A stretch of 64,000 nt of DNA from Metellina segmentata. Taxonomy: Eukaryota; Arthropoda; Arachnida; Araneae; Tetragnathidae. A model generated the notes under the pieces. It did no database searches, was not told the DNA's origin, and worked only from the letters and a program-made list of their open reading frames with translations. The stretch lies in NCBI GenBank assembly GCA_947359465.1, contig OX375882.1, forward strand, positions 52,209,509 through 52,273,508, in the 5' to 3' direction. The position numbers and the translations under genes were made by a program. This document shows positions 46,151 through 58,639 of the stretch, one piece after another (position 1 is the first letter of the stretch; the number at the start of each line of letters is the position of its first letter).

Positions 46151-46544
46151 AAACAAAAATCTCACTTAGAGGAACATAAATGAGAGTAATTCAATTATTA
46201 TAAAATGTGGAAACACAGTATGCGTTCTGAAAGTGAAACAAAGTAAATTTTCAAACAATTTAATGATCTTTTTTAAAGGAGTTGATTTCTGAAACAACTA
46301 TTGTTAGGTTAAAAACAGCTCAGAAGATCATTAAGGTTTGTTTTATAAATATTTTTTTGTTTCGTAACAGAGACAACCAAAAAATTATAAGGGTTTATAA
46401 GAATACAAATCCTTCCAGAGTATTGCAAATAAATACTTATGCAAACGATCATGTATAACAATAACGTGAAAATCTTTGTAAGTGAAAAGCCTCGTAAACT
46501 GACATCTATCTTTTGAGACATTTAATTACAATTCTAGATGTTTC

Positions 46545-46785
46545 CTACGGCCGTGGTGGACAGGTTGGAATTGAAGTGGATTGGATTAGCCGTTGGAGAG
46601 TTGCGATTTAAAAACTCCATCAAACTAAAGATAATCCTGTACGTTGGGGCTGGTTCATGTTAAACCTCTCATTACCTCAAATGTCCTCAAGTTGGAGCAC
46701 TGTAGAAGTCTGGAGAATGCTGACGTAGTCACCTGACCGTGTTTTAAAATCGCCAATAGCCAATACCATCGCCATATAATTTACT
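46545..46785 (+). repeat. Diverged SINE copy
   Basis: CGGCCGTGGTGGACAGGTTG head, GTCCTCAAGTTGGAGCACTG, CACCTGACCGTGTTTTAAAA body; 3' end shortened. Confidence 0.55.
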
Positions 46786-46856
46786 ACCTACATAAAAAGT
46801 TCTTTCAGCTATTCGTATCAACCAGGATATCTACACGCACACGTCTTGCTTCCGAT

Positions 46857-47187
46857 AATGGTAATGGTAATTTTAGTTAACGTCGTACTAGAGCAACACA
46901 ACGGGCTATTGACGACGGTCTGGGAACAGTCCCTTAAGGGAAAGATCCGAGGACAACACCTCGTAATTTTGAACCACGGTCAGATGACGAAGCAACACCT
47001 GAGCTGACACCCCACTCTCCAAACTTCCACACCAACCCAACGTGAGGACTTTCGGCCTCGACAGATTTAAGGTGAACCAGCCGCCTCTACACCATACGCT
47101 TACAAACATCCATTCCCGTACCCGGATTCGAACCAGGAACCTTCCGATCTAGATGCTAACACCTTAACCACTATACCAGTTGGTCGG
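46857..47187 (-). repeat. tRNA-headed SINE, full copy
   Basis: Same structure as 28124-28456: A box TGGTTAAGGTG, B box GGTTCGAATCC, full body, and a tail of ATTACCATTACCATTAT. It lies in transporter intron 1. Clear target duplications were not found. Confidence 0.9.
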
Positions 47188-47282
47188 CTCTTCCAAAAAA
47201 AGGAGAATTTCAGTAAATTCACTTAATTAAATCTACATTATTAAACTGACATTTTTTCTGTAAAGGTAGGAAGCAAGTTAAT

Positions 47283-47575
47283 CAACGTCACACTGGATAA
47301 ACACAAGAGTCTATTGGCAACAGGGCGGGTAGAATCCCGAAGGGTAAGACCTGAAAACAAACCAGGTAATTTTGAACCACGCTAAGAGGACGAGGTTAAT
47401 ACCTGATCTGGCATCCACTCACAAAATGTTTCAAACCACGCAATCGCGAGAATATTTGAAGCTTCGACAGCTCTTGTGTACACGACGGTTTTTGGCAGGG
47501 CTGCGTTTCAAACTCGCAACCCTCCGGTTGCTAATTCGTTATTCATCCCAACAAGGCTACCTATCCTTTTTTGTG
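47283..47575 (-). repeat. Diverged SINE copy
   Basis: Minus-strand order of blocks (CAACCGGAGGGTTGCGAGTT, ... CAGATCAGGTATTAACCTCG, ... CTGGTTTGTTTTCAGG) follows the SINE body. It shares the CCGGAGGGTTGC head with 31118-31385, supporting a second subfamily. It ends about 60 bp before the donor of transporter exon 1. Confidence 0.6.
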
Positions 47576-47638
47576 TTAGTAAATTTGTGAGAATTATTCT
47601 ATTGTTACTCGCAAAGCTACTTAATTCGTGGAACATAC

Positions 47639-47831
47639 CTATTAGCTGTGTTATTGCAGCGCGCAATACAAAGGGAACAGAGGCTAGATTTCTGCTAACA
47701 CCATACCGTTCTACAGTTCCGACGAATAGAAAAGACGATATTCTTATGATACCGAGATGGTGGAAATATATGGCACCACATGCAAGTGCTACACGCCACT
47801 TGCTCAGAAAGACGTAACCAGGGATCTTCAT
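47639..47831 (-). CDS. Monocarboxylate transporter-like exon 1
   Basis: From ATG 47831-47829 (context TTTGCCATGA) it reads MKIPGYVFLSKWRVALACGA, a first membrane helix to IRISSFLFVG, then TVERYGVSRNLASVPFVLRA and AITQLIG. The V.RYGVSR..AS.PF block is the characteristic first loop and start of helix 2 in SLC16 proteins. The donor is CTAATAG|GTATGT at 47639/47638. The phase (one base over) fits exon 2 exactly. Only 11 residues precede helix 1, so this is probably the first coding exon; a longer N-terminus from an upstream exon is possible because TTGGATGTAG, a weak acceptor, precedes the ATG. Confidence 0.8.
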
Positions 47832-48231
47832 GGCAAATTTGTATTGTACCTACATCCAAATATAAACATTGTTAGAGTATATTTTAATAAAAATTGTGTA
47901 AAATAAGAAGATGTTTTCTAAGCTGGCTCTTGGGAAAACTGCCATTTTTAGTTAGAAACAGAAAAATATTCAAATTAAATAAAAATGCCTAATCATTACT
48001 TCATTTATCACCATTTTATTTGCTAGCAGAATTACCCAACCTTACTATAATTGTTTTTGTTGAGAACTTGACCAGAATAATAATTTTTCTCTCAACAAAA
48101 ATTCGAGTAATTTAAGTGTGAATAAAACAAGTTTTTTATACCTTTTCGAGAATTTTATTATTTTTACAACGTACTTTGGACACAAATCTTATAGATGCAT
48201 ATTATCCATCCATGTAATAAATTTCAAATAC

Positions 48232-49530
<1,299 letters not shown>

Positions 49531-49576
49531 GATGTTTGCTTAAGTCAGATATTTTTATTACTTCTGTGATTGCATC

Positions 49577-49828
49577 ATGCATGCAATTAGTAAACGCTAT
49601 CGAAAGCCAAAGGGTAGACCTTCTAAACGATCTCGTTTGTGTGCTGTTGAAGCACGCAAGAGATGGGACCAAACTGAAATTGAGAATCCATCTGACAATA
49701 ATTTATCACTGCCCGCGTTGAAAAACACAAGTTCCGTTCATTACAGAATATCGTTTGTAGTAAATGTTCAAAAATCGTTTATATTTCACAAAGAAAATAT
49801 AAGGCTCGAAATAAAGTATCATAATTAA
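49577..49828 (+). other. Short basic frame, unrecognised
   Basis: An 83-codon frame begins MHAISKRYRKPKGRPSKRSR and continues LCAVEARKRWDQTEIENPSD, strongly basic then neutral, reminiscent of transposase N-termini with an AT-hook-like KPKGRPSKR. It ends 25 bp before the pogo-like terminus and lies in the opposite direction to it. Status uncertain. Confidence 0.3.
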
Positions 49829-49853
49829 TTTTTGGGAAAATAATTGCTTTCTC

Positions 49854-51013
49854 CAGTAGGGTAAGGTGGGGTAATTGTAAACAGAATTTGTAAGTTCACT
49901 TTAAATCCTATTTTCAAAACAAACATTACATTTCTTACACATTAACAGTGCCCTCAAATTAGAAAATATTTTACGGCCTTCTTTACTACATGTTGGAGAA
50001 GGTAAAATTGCTTTGACATGGTCTTTGTAACATAGAATTAGTCTTTTTCAACCACAGCGAATTTAGTCGATGCATTTGAGTCCAGTGATCTGAAACTCCT
50101 CTTCTGAAACAACATCCACCCTTCATACATACGAAAAATTAGTTTCTTTCTCTTCCCCCCCCCTCAATGTCTACAAGTAGAAACGTAGTCATTTCAATGT
50201 CTTCTATGAATGGCTCTGGAATGATATTAACTTCCCCTACAAGCTCGTCATCTATATTTTGCTTGATCGTTTGGAGAACTTCAAACTCTTCATCGTCAAC
50301 GTTAGTCAATTCTTTCAATAATTCCCCATCCTCGCTGTCCTCAAGTTCTGCTTTCCTTTCCATTTGTTTCTTTATTGGTTTCTTGCTTACTTCTGGCTCT
50401 TTTACAATCTTCTCACCATGTTTCCTTTTGTTGTTTTTCTCTTCTGCCTCTTTCAAGCGTGACAGTACTTGATCAGTTGTAAGAACTTTACCATATCTGT
50501 GAAGTTTTAGTAAATCAGCCTTCTTTCTACCCAAGAACACGAAAAATGCAATTCAAACGTATTAAATACGATTAAATACAAAATTACACGGGACAACATA
50601 TTGGTGTTCCATCCAAATTGAACGAAACTATTGTTATGTTTACAATTACCCCGTCCCTTGAAAAATATGGGGTAATTGTAAACATGCAACTGTAGGTGTA
50701 TTAAAGTTCCCAGAAGCAAAAGTCAATGATTTTCTGTTCGATAGAAACTTAACTGACACTAGTAAATAATTGGAACAACATACCTTTCAATATATTATGG
50801 AGGGCAGCACAAAAAAAATGCAGCACACAAAAACTTTAAAACCCAAACTTTTTAACCATAAACTTTTCAACTAAACGTATTGCTATCAGCTGTGGTTCAA
50901 AGGTATACGGGATCACCATGTTTCATCCTCAGGGTTGCCAGCTTTCATATTTCACAACTTTTTAGTTTCTCGGAATCCTTCGTGGGCGCTTGTATATATT
51001 GTTTACAATTACC
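49854..51013 (-). mobile_element. pogo-like DNA transposon remnant
   Basis: The left end CAGTAGGGTAAGGTGGGGTA-ATTGTAAAC resembles pogo/Tigger termini and follows CTC rather than a clear TA. GTTTACAATTACCCC occurs inverted at 50638-50652, its complement directly at 50669-50683, and GTTTACAATTACC again at 51001-51013, a plausible decayed right end. The interior holds a transposase C-terminal fragment on the minus strand. Confidence 0.5.
50139..50540 (-). pseudogene. Possible transposase C-terminal tail (pogo/Tigger-like)
   Basis: 133 codons: MFLGRKKADLLKLHRYGKVL then TTDQVLSRLKEAEEKNNKRK, a lysine/glutamate-rich coiled coil, an acidic stretch (DSEDGELLKELTNVDDEEFE) and a short end. The TTDQVL..LKEAEE.K pattern is like the tail that follows the DDE domain in pogo-type transposases. 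No DDE domain remains. Assignment rests mainly on the flanking termini. Confidence 0.4.
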
Positions 51014-51281
51014 TTCTGAATCAAATCAACTTTGCATTTACCATCAAGCGACTTACGACAGTGTTCATAAATCTAAGTTAATCCAATCAACGATAATTCT
51101 CCGACTTCAAAAGAAACTGTTGACAATACCTGACCCGTAGACAATACCAATTCTTGGTTGATCATTAATGCATCGCTCAAATTTTCGCAAAGGAAAGTTA
51201 ACCTCATCATCAACCAACCAAATAAACAACTTCATTCTTGTTAAACTATAATAGTCTAAGATATCTTCGTCTGAACTGCTG

Positions 51282-52090
51282 TCCTCAAAATTGCGATATG
51301 TTGTCCTCGGATCTTTTCAGAACCTTCAGAGTAGTTCCTGGTAGGTAGGTCGATAGTTAAAGTCGCACTGGAACGACACAACGGGTTATTGGTGAAGGTT
51401 AGAGATCAATCCCGAAAGGAAAGATTCAAGGACGCCTCTTAATTTGAGTAACTGTCAGGTGATGAGAACAACATCTAAACTGGCACCACACTCCAAACTT
51501 CCGTACCATGCCAACGTGAGGATATTTGAGGATATGGCAGATTTGATGTGTACCAGCACCGTGTAAACGACCGTCTTTGGTGACAAAGTTTTGAACTGGA
51601 AATACTCCAGTTGTCAGTCCGTTGCTTTTCCAAATGGGCTATACCGCTGCCCGAATTGTTTCTAGACAGCAGCCAATAGCCCGTTCCGTTAATCCAGTGA
51701 GAGATACATTCTGCAACCTACCTTGTATTCTAAATAGGAATTCTCAAATGTTAGTGTCTTATCTGCGATTAGGGGCCACGGTAGCCCAGTTGGAAGAACA
51801 CTAGATTAGCAACCAAACTAGGTCCATACAAAAACCGTCGTATAAACGGGGAGCTGGTGCACGTTAAATCAGTCATAACCTCAAATCTTCTCTCTTTGGA
51901 TTGATGTTGAAGCTTGGAGAGTGGGATACAAGCTCCGGTGTTGCCTCGTCATTTGATCGTGCTTCAAAATGTCGTGGTGCTTGCCTCTGATCTTTCCATT
52001 TGATCATGGATTCAATGGATCCATTGATTTGGGATTGATCGTCTCCAATAACCCATGTGTTGATCCAGTGCGATGTTAATTAAAATATTG
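51282..52090. repeat. Nested SINE cluster
   Basis: A plus-strand SINE tail (TTGTCCTCGGATCTTTTCAG, 51310) is broken by a minus-strand SINE (about 51346-51660) and resumes at 51668 with CAGCCAATAGCCCGTTCCGT. A further diverged plus copy follows at 51772-52090 (CACGGTAGCCCAGTTGGAAG ... GCTGGTGCACGTTAAATCAG ... GTGCGATGTTAATTAAAA). Confidence 0.7.
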
Positions 52091-52620
52091 TACCAACGCA
52101 GAACCAACCATAAAGCATATCGTCACTCAAAGTTCAAAATATCGTAGGGTTTAAAGTTGCATTTTTCAGGAGAGTAAAAAAACAAACACATTTTTCATTA
52201 TGATTTTATTTTATTATTATATACTTTGGGTATTGTTTAGGGTATATTATAGAAATTAAACCAAGTGGAAATCATAAATTGCCACACATAGTAATATGAA
52301 AGATAAAATGGAATGTTTGACGTACGACCTTTTTCATTTTGAGTGACGATATTTCAACAATGTCAACGAAATAGATCAAATTGAAATTGAAATAACCGCG
52401 CTTTCGGACTCTTGTGCTCCAACAAAAATAATGGTGGTATGTAGTATCCGATACGTTACAATTTTCGAGCGATGTATCGCCAAATGTGGTAAACTTCCCA
52501 TTTTCACTGTTTTTCCGCATTTCTTAGAGTTTTAAGGCAACCCTAGATATTTTCTCCCGACGATGAGAAACGTGTCTCATGATTGGTTAAGGAAGAAAAT
52601 ACGCTTTTCCACTTTTATTT
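52091..52620. other. AT-rich spacer
   Basis: An 82-codon minus frame (52520-52272) shows no recognised domain. Confidence 0.45.
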
Positions 52621-55028
52621 TTAACCTTTTACCTACCAATGTTCCCAAATGGGAACATTTTTTTAATAACTTAATTCTTTATTTAGAATATTCATACTTG
52701 CCGAAATGCCACATAATAATATGAATTTATTTTAAGTGTCAATGTTTTAAACAAATAAAGTCAGCTTTTTGATAGAATTTAGGTCAAATTTACTAAATTT
52801 GTGAACTTTAGAGTGCCATGCAAATTTTAATTTCTGCAATTTTTAAAACTAATTTTTTTTAAATTTTACTGGCGTGATTTGGTAGTTAAGGGACATAGAT
52901 TCTCTTACAAATTGACAAAATATTTCTAAGTGTCATTTGTAGGAAGTAATTCTTACAACAATTTTGATGTTCCAAATGGGAACATTGTCGTTTGGGGTAT
53001 AGTGTTGAGGGGATTTTTCGAACTCGCAAAATTTTAGTCAATACTCTCCTTTTTTTTAACTATCACAATTCTTCTGCTATGGGTGACTTAATAAATAAGG
53101 CAGCTGATTCTTTCATACTTCCAGCTGGCACTTTTGTATCTGCATGTGCCTAACACCCGTTTTCTGTGCAAATCGTGACACTCTATTGTAAGGTAATCGC
53201 ATTGTTACAGTTATAAATGTTTATGATTGGGATTTCCTTCACTATTCACCTTACAAGAATAGTAACCACATTCCCATTTGGTGAAATGGTAGGTTGAAAT
53301 GTATCACGTGACTTACGGGTAGGAAAAGAGAGGGGCGCGTTTTGAATGACTTTTGCAAAGATCACATTCCAAGAACATTTCGACTAAGGTGTGACCTGTA
53401 GACGTTACGGTTTCAACCAATGAGTTTCATTCTCACGAAAGATTTTATTTCTCGCCTATCTCAGAGAGCACTACTGTATAGTATACGCTGAACGCTGTAG
53501 TTTTAATATTTTTTTTGTTACGTAATACGCCATTTCTAATAGGAATTGACTATTCAAGTGCTTCTCAGGTATCACTACTCCGTATCAACTACATCTTTCA
53601 TAGATACCTCGCAAGTTCCCGCGAGCCGCGCTGGAATTTTTCAACAGCCTATCCGATGACGAGCTCGAGGACGAAGATGATCCTAATCTTTGCATATTGC
53701 CATCTGATGAAGACGCGAATTTGAGGATGAAGAACACATCAATGATGGAGCTTTGAATGAGTTTCGTCTACAAGATGTTTGTGGCCAGATTGACCTGCTG
53801 ATTAACAATGAAGATGGTGATTCGACTATTTCAGATGACCGAATTCCCGATTCGGGCGAAGATCAAAGGAGAAGTACATCCTCATGTTCTGCTCCAAATG
53901 CAAAAAAGCGAAGACAAGAACCCAATCCCAGATGGAATAGGAATACAACGTTGGACAATGATCTTTCAGGAAAAAGCCTCGAAAAGCTGGCTAAAAAATT
54001 TCCCGAGCTTGAGACAATGGATCCTCTGGAGTTATTCCATAAAATACTCCCTATGAATTATGTACAACTTCTAATTGTGATGAACAGTTAGCTGTGAAGA
54101 TATTCTTCAGTTCCTAGGTCTACTTCTTTTGAGCGGTTACCACACGGTGCCTACAGAGGACTTTTATTGGAGTAATTCTGAAGACACATGTGTTACAATA
54201 TTTTCTAATATAATGGCGTGGGCACGCTTTCATCAGCTTAAAAAGTACTTCAATCTTGTTGAAAACAATAAGGATGTTCAACCGGGTGATAAAGTAGAAA
54301 GATTGCGCCAATATACGATGAATTGTGTAGAAACGATTCAGTTTGGAGTTTTTCATGATGAACTCAGCATTGACAGATCAATGGTGCCGTATTACGGACA
54401 TCATTCTTGTATGATGCTTATTCGCGGAAACCCCATCAGATTTTGTACAAAATTTGGATGATATGCTCATCTAATGGGTATCTATATAGGATAGAAATTC
54501 ACTCAGGGAAACAGGATGGTGCCAAAGCAGATGCACCACTAGGATCAGGGGTCGTCTCAGCAAGACCATTGCCACGATCTCAACTACCAGTTCACCTTAG
54601 AAAGACGGACGAACACTATATAATCGCTTGCACCCAAGGACGTTGTGCATTGTGCAAGAAAAATGTTAGAAAGCAGAGTGCCTTTCATGCAAAAAGAAGA
54701 TATATTCATCTTGCTTCCCCCGTACCACTGGCAATAAAAGAAAAATGTACTTCCTTCCGAAAAGAAATGTATACAAGTATGTAATATAATCCAAAAGTAG
54801 TTCTCCTTTTGAGTATATTGCAAATAAATTACTTTCTGGAAAATGTCCCTATTTACTTCATCCCAAACGCCAATGTTCCCAAATGGAAACATCCTCAAAA
54901 TCATACTTAGGATTTTTTTTTCCTCCAAAAAAGGTCTGGAACAGTTATACTAGCAGTAAAATAAGCCATTTGAGCGAAAAAATAAAATAAAATATTTGAA
55001 AAATGAATTGCAGCGTTTAAAAGGTTAA
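52621..55028 (+). mobile_element. Second piggyBac element, TTAA-flanked
   Basis: TTAA at 52621-52624 followed by CCTTTTACCTACC; at the other end TTTAAAAGG followed by TTAA (55025-55028). The terminal inverted repeat is short (CCTTTTA). The palindrome GTTCCCAAATGGGAAC occurs at 52641-52656, one base short at 52969-52984, and with one change at 54875-54890. The 2.4-kb element encloses a decayed transposase. Confidence 0.85.
53600..54783 (+). pseudogene. piggyBac transposase (PGBD2/3-like), decayed
   Basis: Fragments in order over several frames: acidic N-terminus (SLSDDELEDEDDPNLCILPS, then NEFRLQDVCGQIDLL), KRRQEPNPRWNRN, LELFHKILP, SGYHTVPTEDFYWSNSEDTC, ARFHQLKKYFNLVENN, DELSIDRSMVPYYGHHSCMM (first catalytic Asp), IRGNPIRFCTKFG / WMICSSNGYLYRIEIHSGKQ. 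It then jumps to the C-terminal Cys-rich domain (GRCALCKKNVRKQSAFHAKR, stop at 54782). Sequence carrying the second and third catalytic Asp is missing, so this copy has an internal deletion as well as frameshifts. Confidence 0.88.
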
Positions 55029-55039
55029 TGTAGAACGGA

Positions 55040-55560
55040 ATTAAAATTTAGACAGTCTTTGAAACTGTTGGATGCTTATTAATTTTGCTCTTAATTTATA
55101 AAATCGACTTGTTTTATTTATTTTCAAAATTTTTAGGATAAGTTTGGAAAGCAGATTGTAAGTTACAATTTTTTTTTAATTTGTTAATTAATTGAAATTT
55201 CAATTGAAATTTCAAAAAAAAATTTTGGATTAAATTTGATTTTTGAAATTGCAGATTGGAATTTATAATTTTTCCCCCTCTTTTTCAATTTGGAAATTGC
55301 AGATTGTAAGTTACAATTTTTAAATTTTGTTCCTTGATTTAAATTTTACTACTTTTTGTGGGGGATTAAATTTGATTGTTGAAATTGCAGATTGGAATTT
55401 AGAATTTTTTCCCCTTTTGGTTGGGCTTAACGTTTGAAAGTGTGTTTTCTTTGCAAACATGTAGCTTGATTGGGAAGAGGGTGAAATGTCTGTCATGTGA
55501 GAATTATATGATTTTAACATTGACAAAGGATGTAGGTGATAGGTAGGAGTGGAAATGTAG
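55040..55560. repeat. Degenerate tandem repeat, period about 140 bp
   Basis: GCAGATTGTAAGTTACAATT at 55151 and 55297, and GCAGATTGGAATTTATAATT / GCAGATTGGAATTTAGAATT at 55252 and 55387, alternate with TTGAAATT blocks. Two to three imperfect units in AT-rich DNA. Confidence 0.65.
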
Positions 55561-55564
55561 AAAG

Positions 55565-56050
55565 AATGGACAAAAGTTTGGCAAAAGAAAGTATAACAGG
55601 AGTAAGAAAGTGGAGGGTAAATGGGTGTTTGGTGGACTTGAACGAGGTTATTTTATGGTTGTGGTGAAAAATAGGAACCAGAACGTTTTCGCTGAGGTAA
55701 TTCGGAGTTGGATTTTGCCAGGAACTACAAAAATTTCTGACTGTTGGAAGTCATATGCTAGTATCAATAAACCGAAGGACAAAGAGTTCAAGGGTTATCG
55801 ATTCGAGCATATGACTGTCAACCATAGTCAGAATTGCAAGGACCCGGCTACAGGAGCCGATATCAACTCCATAGAGGGGACGTGGGGTGCCGTCAAGCGG
55901 TCCCTTAAAGGAACAAAAGCCGTTAAGGGACAGTTTGACAATTACCTTGTTGCATACATCTGGCGGCGGCGGCAACATTTAGGGACAGAGATACGACGAA
56001 CATTTTTAGCATTTCTAGAGCATGTCGTTAAGATGTATCACGAAGAATGA
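55565..56050 (+). pseudogene. Merlin-family (IS1595/ISXO2-like) transposase fragment
   Basis: In-frame from 55565: GQKFGKRKYNRSKKVEGKWV, FGGLERGYFMVVVKNR, LPGTTKISDCWKSYASIN (second catalytic Asp), HMTVNHSQNCKDP, GADINSIEGTWGAVKRSLKG (catalytic Glu), YLVAYIWRRRQ, stop at 56048-56050. The order and motifs match the ISXO2-like DDE domain of Merlin transposons. The first catalytic Asp would lie in an I-D-E-S block just before FGKRKYNR; here a related M-D-K-S is in another frame with a stop between, so the 5' part is broken and the N-terminus is missing. Terminal repeats were not found. Confidence 0.9.
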
Positions 56051-57060
56051 GGGTAAGTTTGATTTTTGTTCAGTTTTTGGTTATATTACAAACACTGGAC
56101 TATGCTTGGGCGGGCACCCAATACGGTGGCCTATACGTATGGATGCCAACGGTGAAAGGTTCTCGCCGGCAGTTGGGGATCGCGTGTTATACGCTGTGAC
56201 TTATCTACAAACAAATTTCTCCCGGTATATTGGTTTAAACGCATTGAAACCTTATGCGTAATACGCTTTGACTTCTCTAAAAAAAAACAATTTCCTCTTG
56301 TAAAGTCGTTACAATAAAAAAATTTGTTTTGCTTCTCCATATCTGACTCTATAACCAGGAATATCCCCATTGAGTTGCTCACATGATGCTAATTGCTAGA
56401 AAAATTGTGAAAAAATATTTTTTCACACTTATAAATAGCAGAAGAATGTTTAGATTTTTTTTTCCTCATCAAAAACGTTTTTGTGGATTATCATGATCAC
56501 AGAAAAGAACTACCTTATTAAAAAAACATTTCTTGTTTTAAATTTTCTATGCATTGCAAAGTCTCTAATTCAAAATTGATAAAAATCTTGACGTTTTGAA
56601 ACACTGCGTTTTTTTTTTTATTATTCTTATTTTTTTTATTAAAAAAGTTTTTTTTTTTTTTTTTTTTCATACGAAATTTTTTTTTTTTTAAGTACAAAAC
56701 TTGGATGAAATTGACGAAAAATTGCGGACATGTTCAGAGAAAACCAGACTGAAAAATTAGAAAATTTTCAAGTGAAATTTATATATATATATTTTTAATT
56801 ATTATTATTTATGCACTGTATGCAAAGGTTCACGGTGTGGATTTTGCTATATGGCGGTCATCTTGGAATTGCTTATATAGGCCGCTTGATTTGGCGTAAA
56901 CAAACGCTTTGGCGGCCTAACGTATCGGATGCTACCACTCCACCCAAAAATAAATTATTTGTTTCCATTTGTTACTTATAAGTTTTATTACATAAATAAA
57001 CCCCGTTTTTTTTAAACTTATTTTTGGGTGTTGATATTAGATTTTACCTTAAAAAACATA
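56051..57060. other. No gene recognised
   Basis: AT-rich with T homopolymers at 56613-56700. A less AT-rich patch at 56110-56250 has frames on both strands without known domains. Confidence 0.5.
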
Positions 57061-57061
57061 A

Positions 57062-57257
57062 CTGTTGACACCTTGAATTGAAATGTTGGCGACCTTTTCT
57101 GTCTGTCGCTTGGCGATTTTAGTCATTCTTGTTTTGTACGGCAACAAGCAACATTGCATCGAAGTCTCTCTCTCGTGAGATTTAATCATGTTCGTTTCGT
57201 TAAATTATGTATGGATATTTTTCATTATTCGACAGTCCACATTCGCCTACAACATAT
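57062..57257 (+). repeat. Possible 5' LTR of the right Bel/Pao element
   Basis: TGTTGACACC at 57062 (or TGTTGGCGACC at 57083) is a likely LTR start and TTGGTTCTAGCG at 57258 a likely primer-binding start, by analogy with the left element. The second LTR is beyond the window. Confidence 0.35.
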
Positions 57258-57348
57258 TTGGTTCTAGCGTATAGCCGGAGGAAGATCGGCTCGTTTACTC
57301 GCATAGTTTCTTTTGCATTGTCGGTTTATACCTTTTTGTTTCGAAGAT

Positions 57349-58610
57349 GTCGGAATCAGATAAATCTCAAACGTCTTGTTTCGCATTTAATAAAACTGAA
57401 TCCTCGTAGAGGCAAAATTAAAACCAGACTTTCTAAATTAAAAAGCTTTGTTACTAGTGGTAAAGGAGCACAATCGGATACCTTTGAACTAAAAATTAAA
57501 ATTGATTGCTTGTCGGAAATAACATCGACAATAGAACAGTTAAAATTCGAATATTATGCCATTTTAGAAGACAATCAACTATTGGAACATGAATCGCAGT
57601 TCGACGAGATGGAAGACTCGTTAGAAGAATTGCAGGTAAGCTTAAAACGTCTATTATTTCAATCTAGTCTTGTTAATTCTCAAAGACAAAGCAATGAGAA
57701 ATTGAATGCAAACATAAATGTTAAAATGCCTGACGTAAGCTTACCTGAGTTCTTTGGCAAAATTTTAGTAAGTTTAAGTTTTGGAATAATTTTAAAGCTC
57801 AATTCGCTAGTTTAATAACTAATAATCAGGCGTTAACTGATACACATAAACTGTTTTATTTGAGTTCTGTATTGAAAGGTTATGCGAAGTATTTTGAAAC
57901 TTCGGAAGATACATTTCAGTCATTAATGAATGTATTTATAGATCGCTATGAAAATAAACGCCTTATTATAAATACTCATATACGAACAACCGGTATAGTG
58001 GTTAAGGTGTTAGCCTATAGATCGGGAGGTTCCTGTTTCGAATCCGGGTCTGGGCGTTTGTAAGCGAATGGTGTAGAGGCGGCTGGTGCACCTTAAATCT
58101 GTCGGGGCCGAAGGTCCACGTTGGGTTGGTGTGGAAGTTTGGAAAGTGGGGTATCAGCTCAGGTGTTGCTTGATCATCTCACCGTGGTTCCAAATTACGA
58201 GTAGTTGTCCTCGGATCTTTCCCTTAAGGGACTGATCCCGAACCGCCGTAGCCCGTTGTGTTGCTCTAGTACAACGTTAACTAAAATTACCAATTGTAAA
58301 TACTTATATTTTAAATATATTGAACTTGTGAGAAAATGTGTGTTGAATATTCTAAAGATTTAAGAAATATTTTAGATATTTTGAACAAGAATTTGAGGGG
58401 TCTCAAATTAATGTATTTGGAAACCAATGAGCTTTCGCATAAAATTTTAATTAACATTGTTATTCAAAAGTAGGATAAAGAAACTCGTAAACAATTGGAA
58501 ATGAGTTTAACCACAACTGAATTGGCCAACCTAATTGGGAAAAGTTTATTGAATTTTTGCAAAAACTATCCCAAATTTTGGAAAACAATTATGTTATTTG
58601 ATTACCCTCA
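57349..58610 (+). pseudogene. Bel/Pao gag, decayed, split by a SINE
   Basis: After ATG 57347-57349 (MSESDKSQTSCFAFNK) the frame shifts; then RRGKIKTRLSKLKSFVTSGK, LLEHESQFDEMEDSLEELQV and NVKMPDVSLPEFFGK lead into the DUF1759-type gag core. After another shift the core continues: FKAQFASLITNNQALTDTHK, YLSSVLKGYAKYFETSEDTF, MNVFIDRYENKRLI. The SINE follows, and beyond it LRNILDILNKNLRGLKLMYL, KETRKQLEMSLTTTELAN and WEKFIEFLQKLSQILE. Several frameshifts and stops make it non-functional. Confidence 0.8.
57982..58296 (+). repeat. tRNA-headed SINE with 13-bp target duplication
   Basis: Starts near CAACCGGTATAGTGGTTAAG with A box TGGTTAAGGTG; the B-box region (GTTTCGAATCC) has one change. It has the full body and a short tail CTAAAATTACC. 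TAAATACTCATAT (57969-57981) and TAAATACTTATAT (58297-58309) flank it with one mismatch. It is inserted in the Bel/Pao gag. Confidence 0.9.
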
Positions 58611-58639
58611 GTAAATGCAAGGATTCAAACACATTATAA

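Larger units (their letters stand above)
44622..47638 (-). other. Intron 1 of the transporter gene, loaded with repeats
   Basis: GT-AG intron of about 3.0 kb. It contains a dispersed repeat (44865-45070), a fragment related to the foldback ends (45345-45530), and four SINE-family pieces in both orientations (46024-46150, 46545-46785, 46857-47187, 47283-47575). 45540-45780 holds AATAAAG near 45738 and a short minus frame of no known family; it could be a solo LTR. Confidence 0.75.

Noticed and set aside
47372..47817. Plus-strand frames of 72 and 113 codons
   Set aside because: They are the opposite strand of a diverged SINE and of transporter exon 1.
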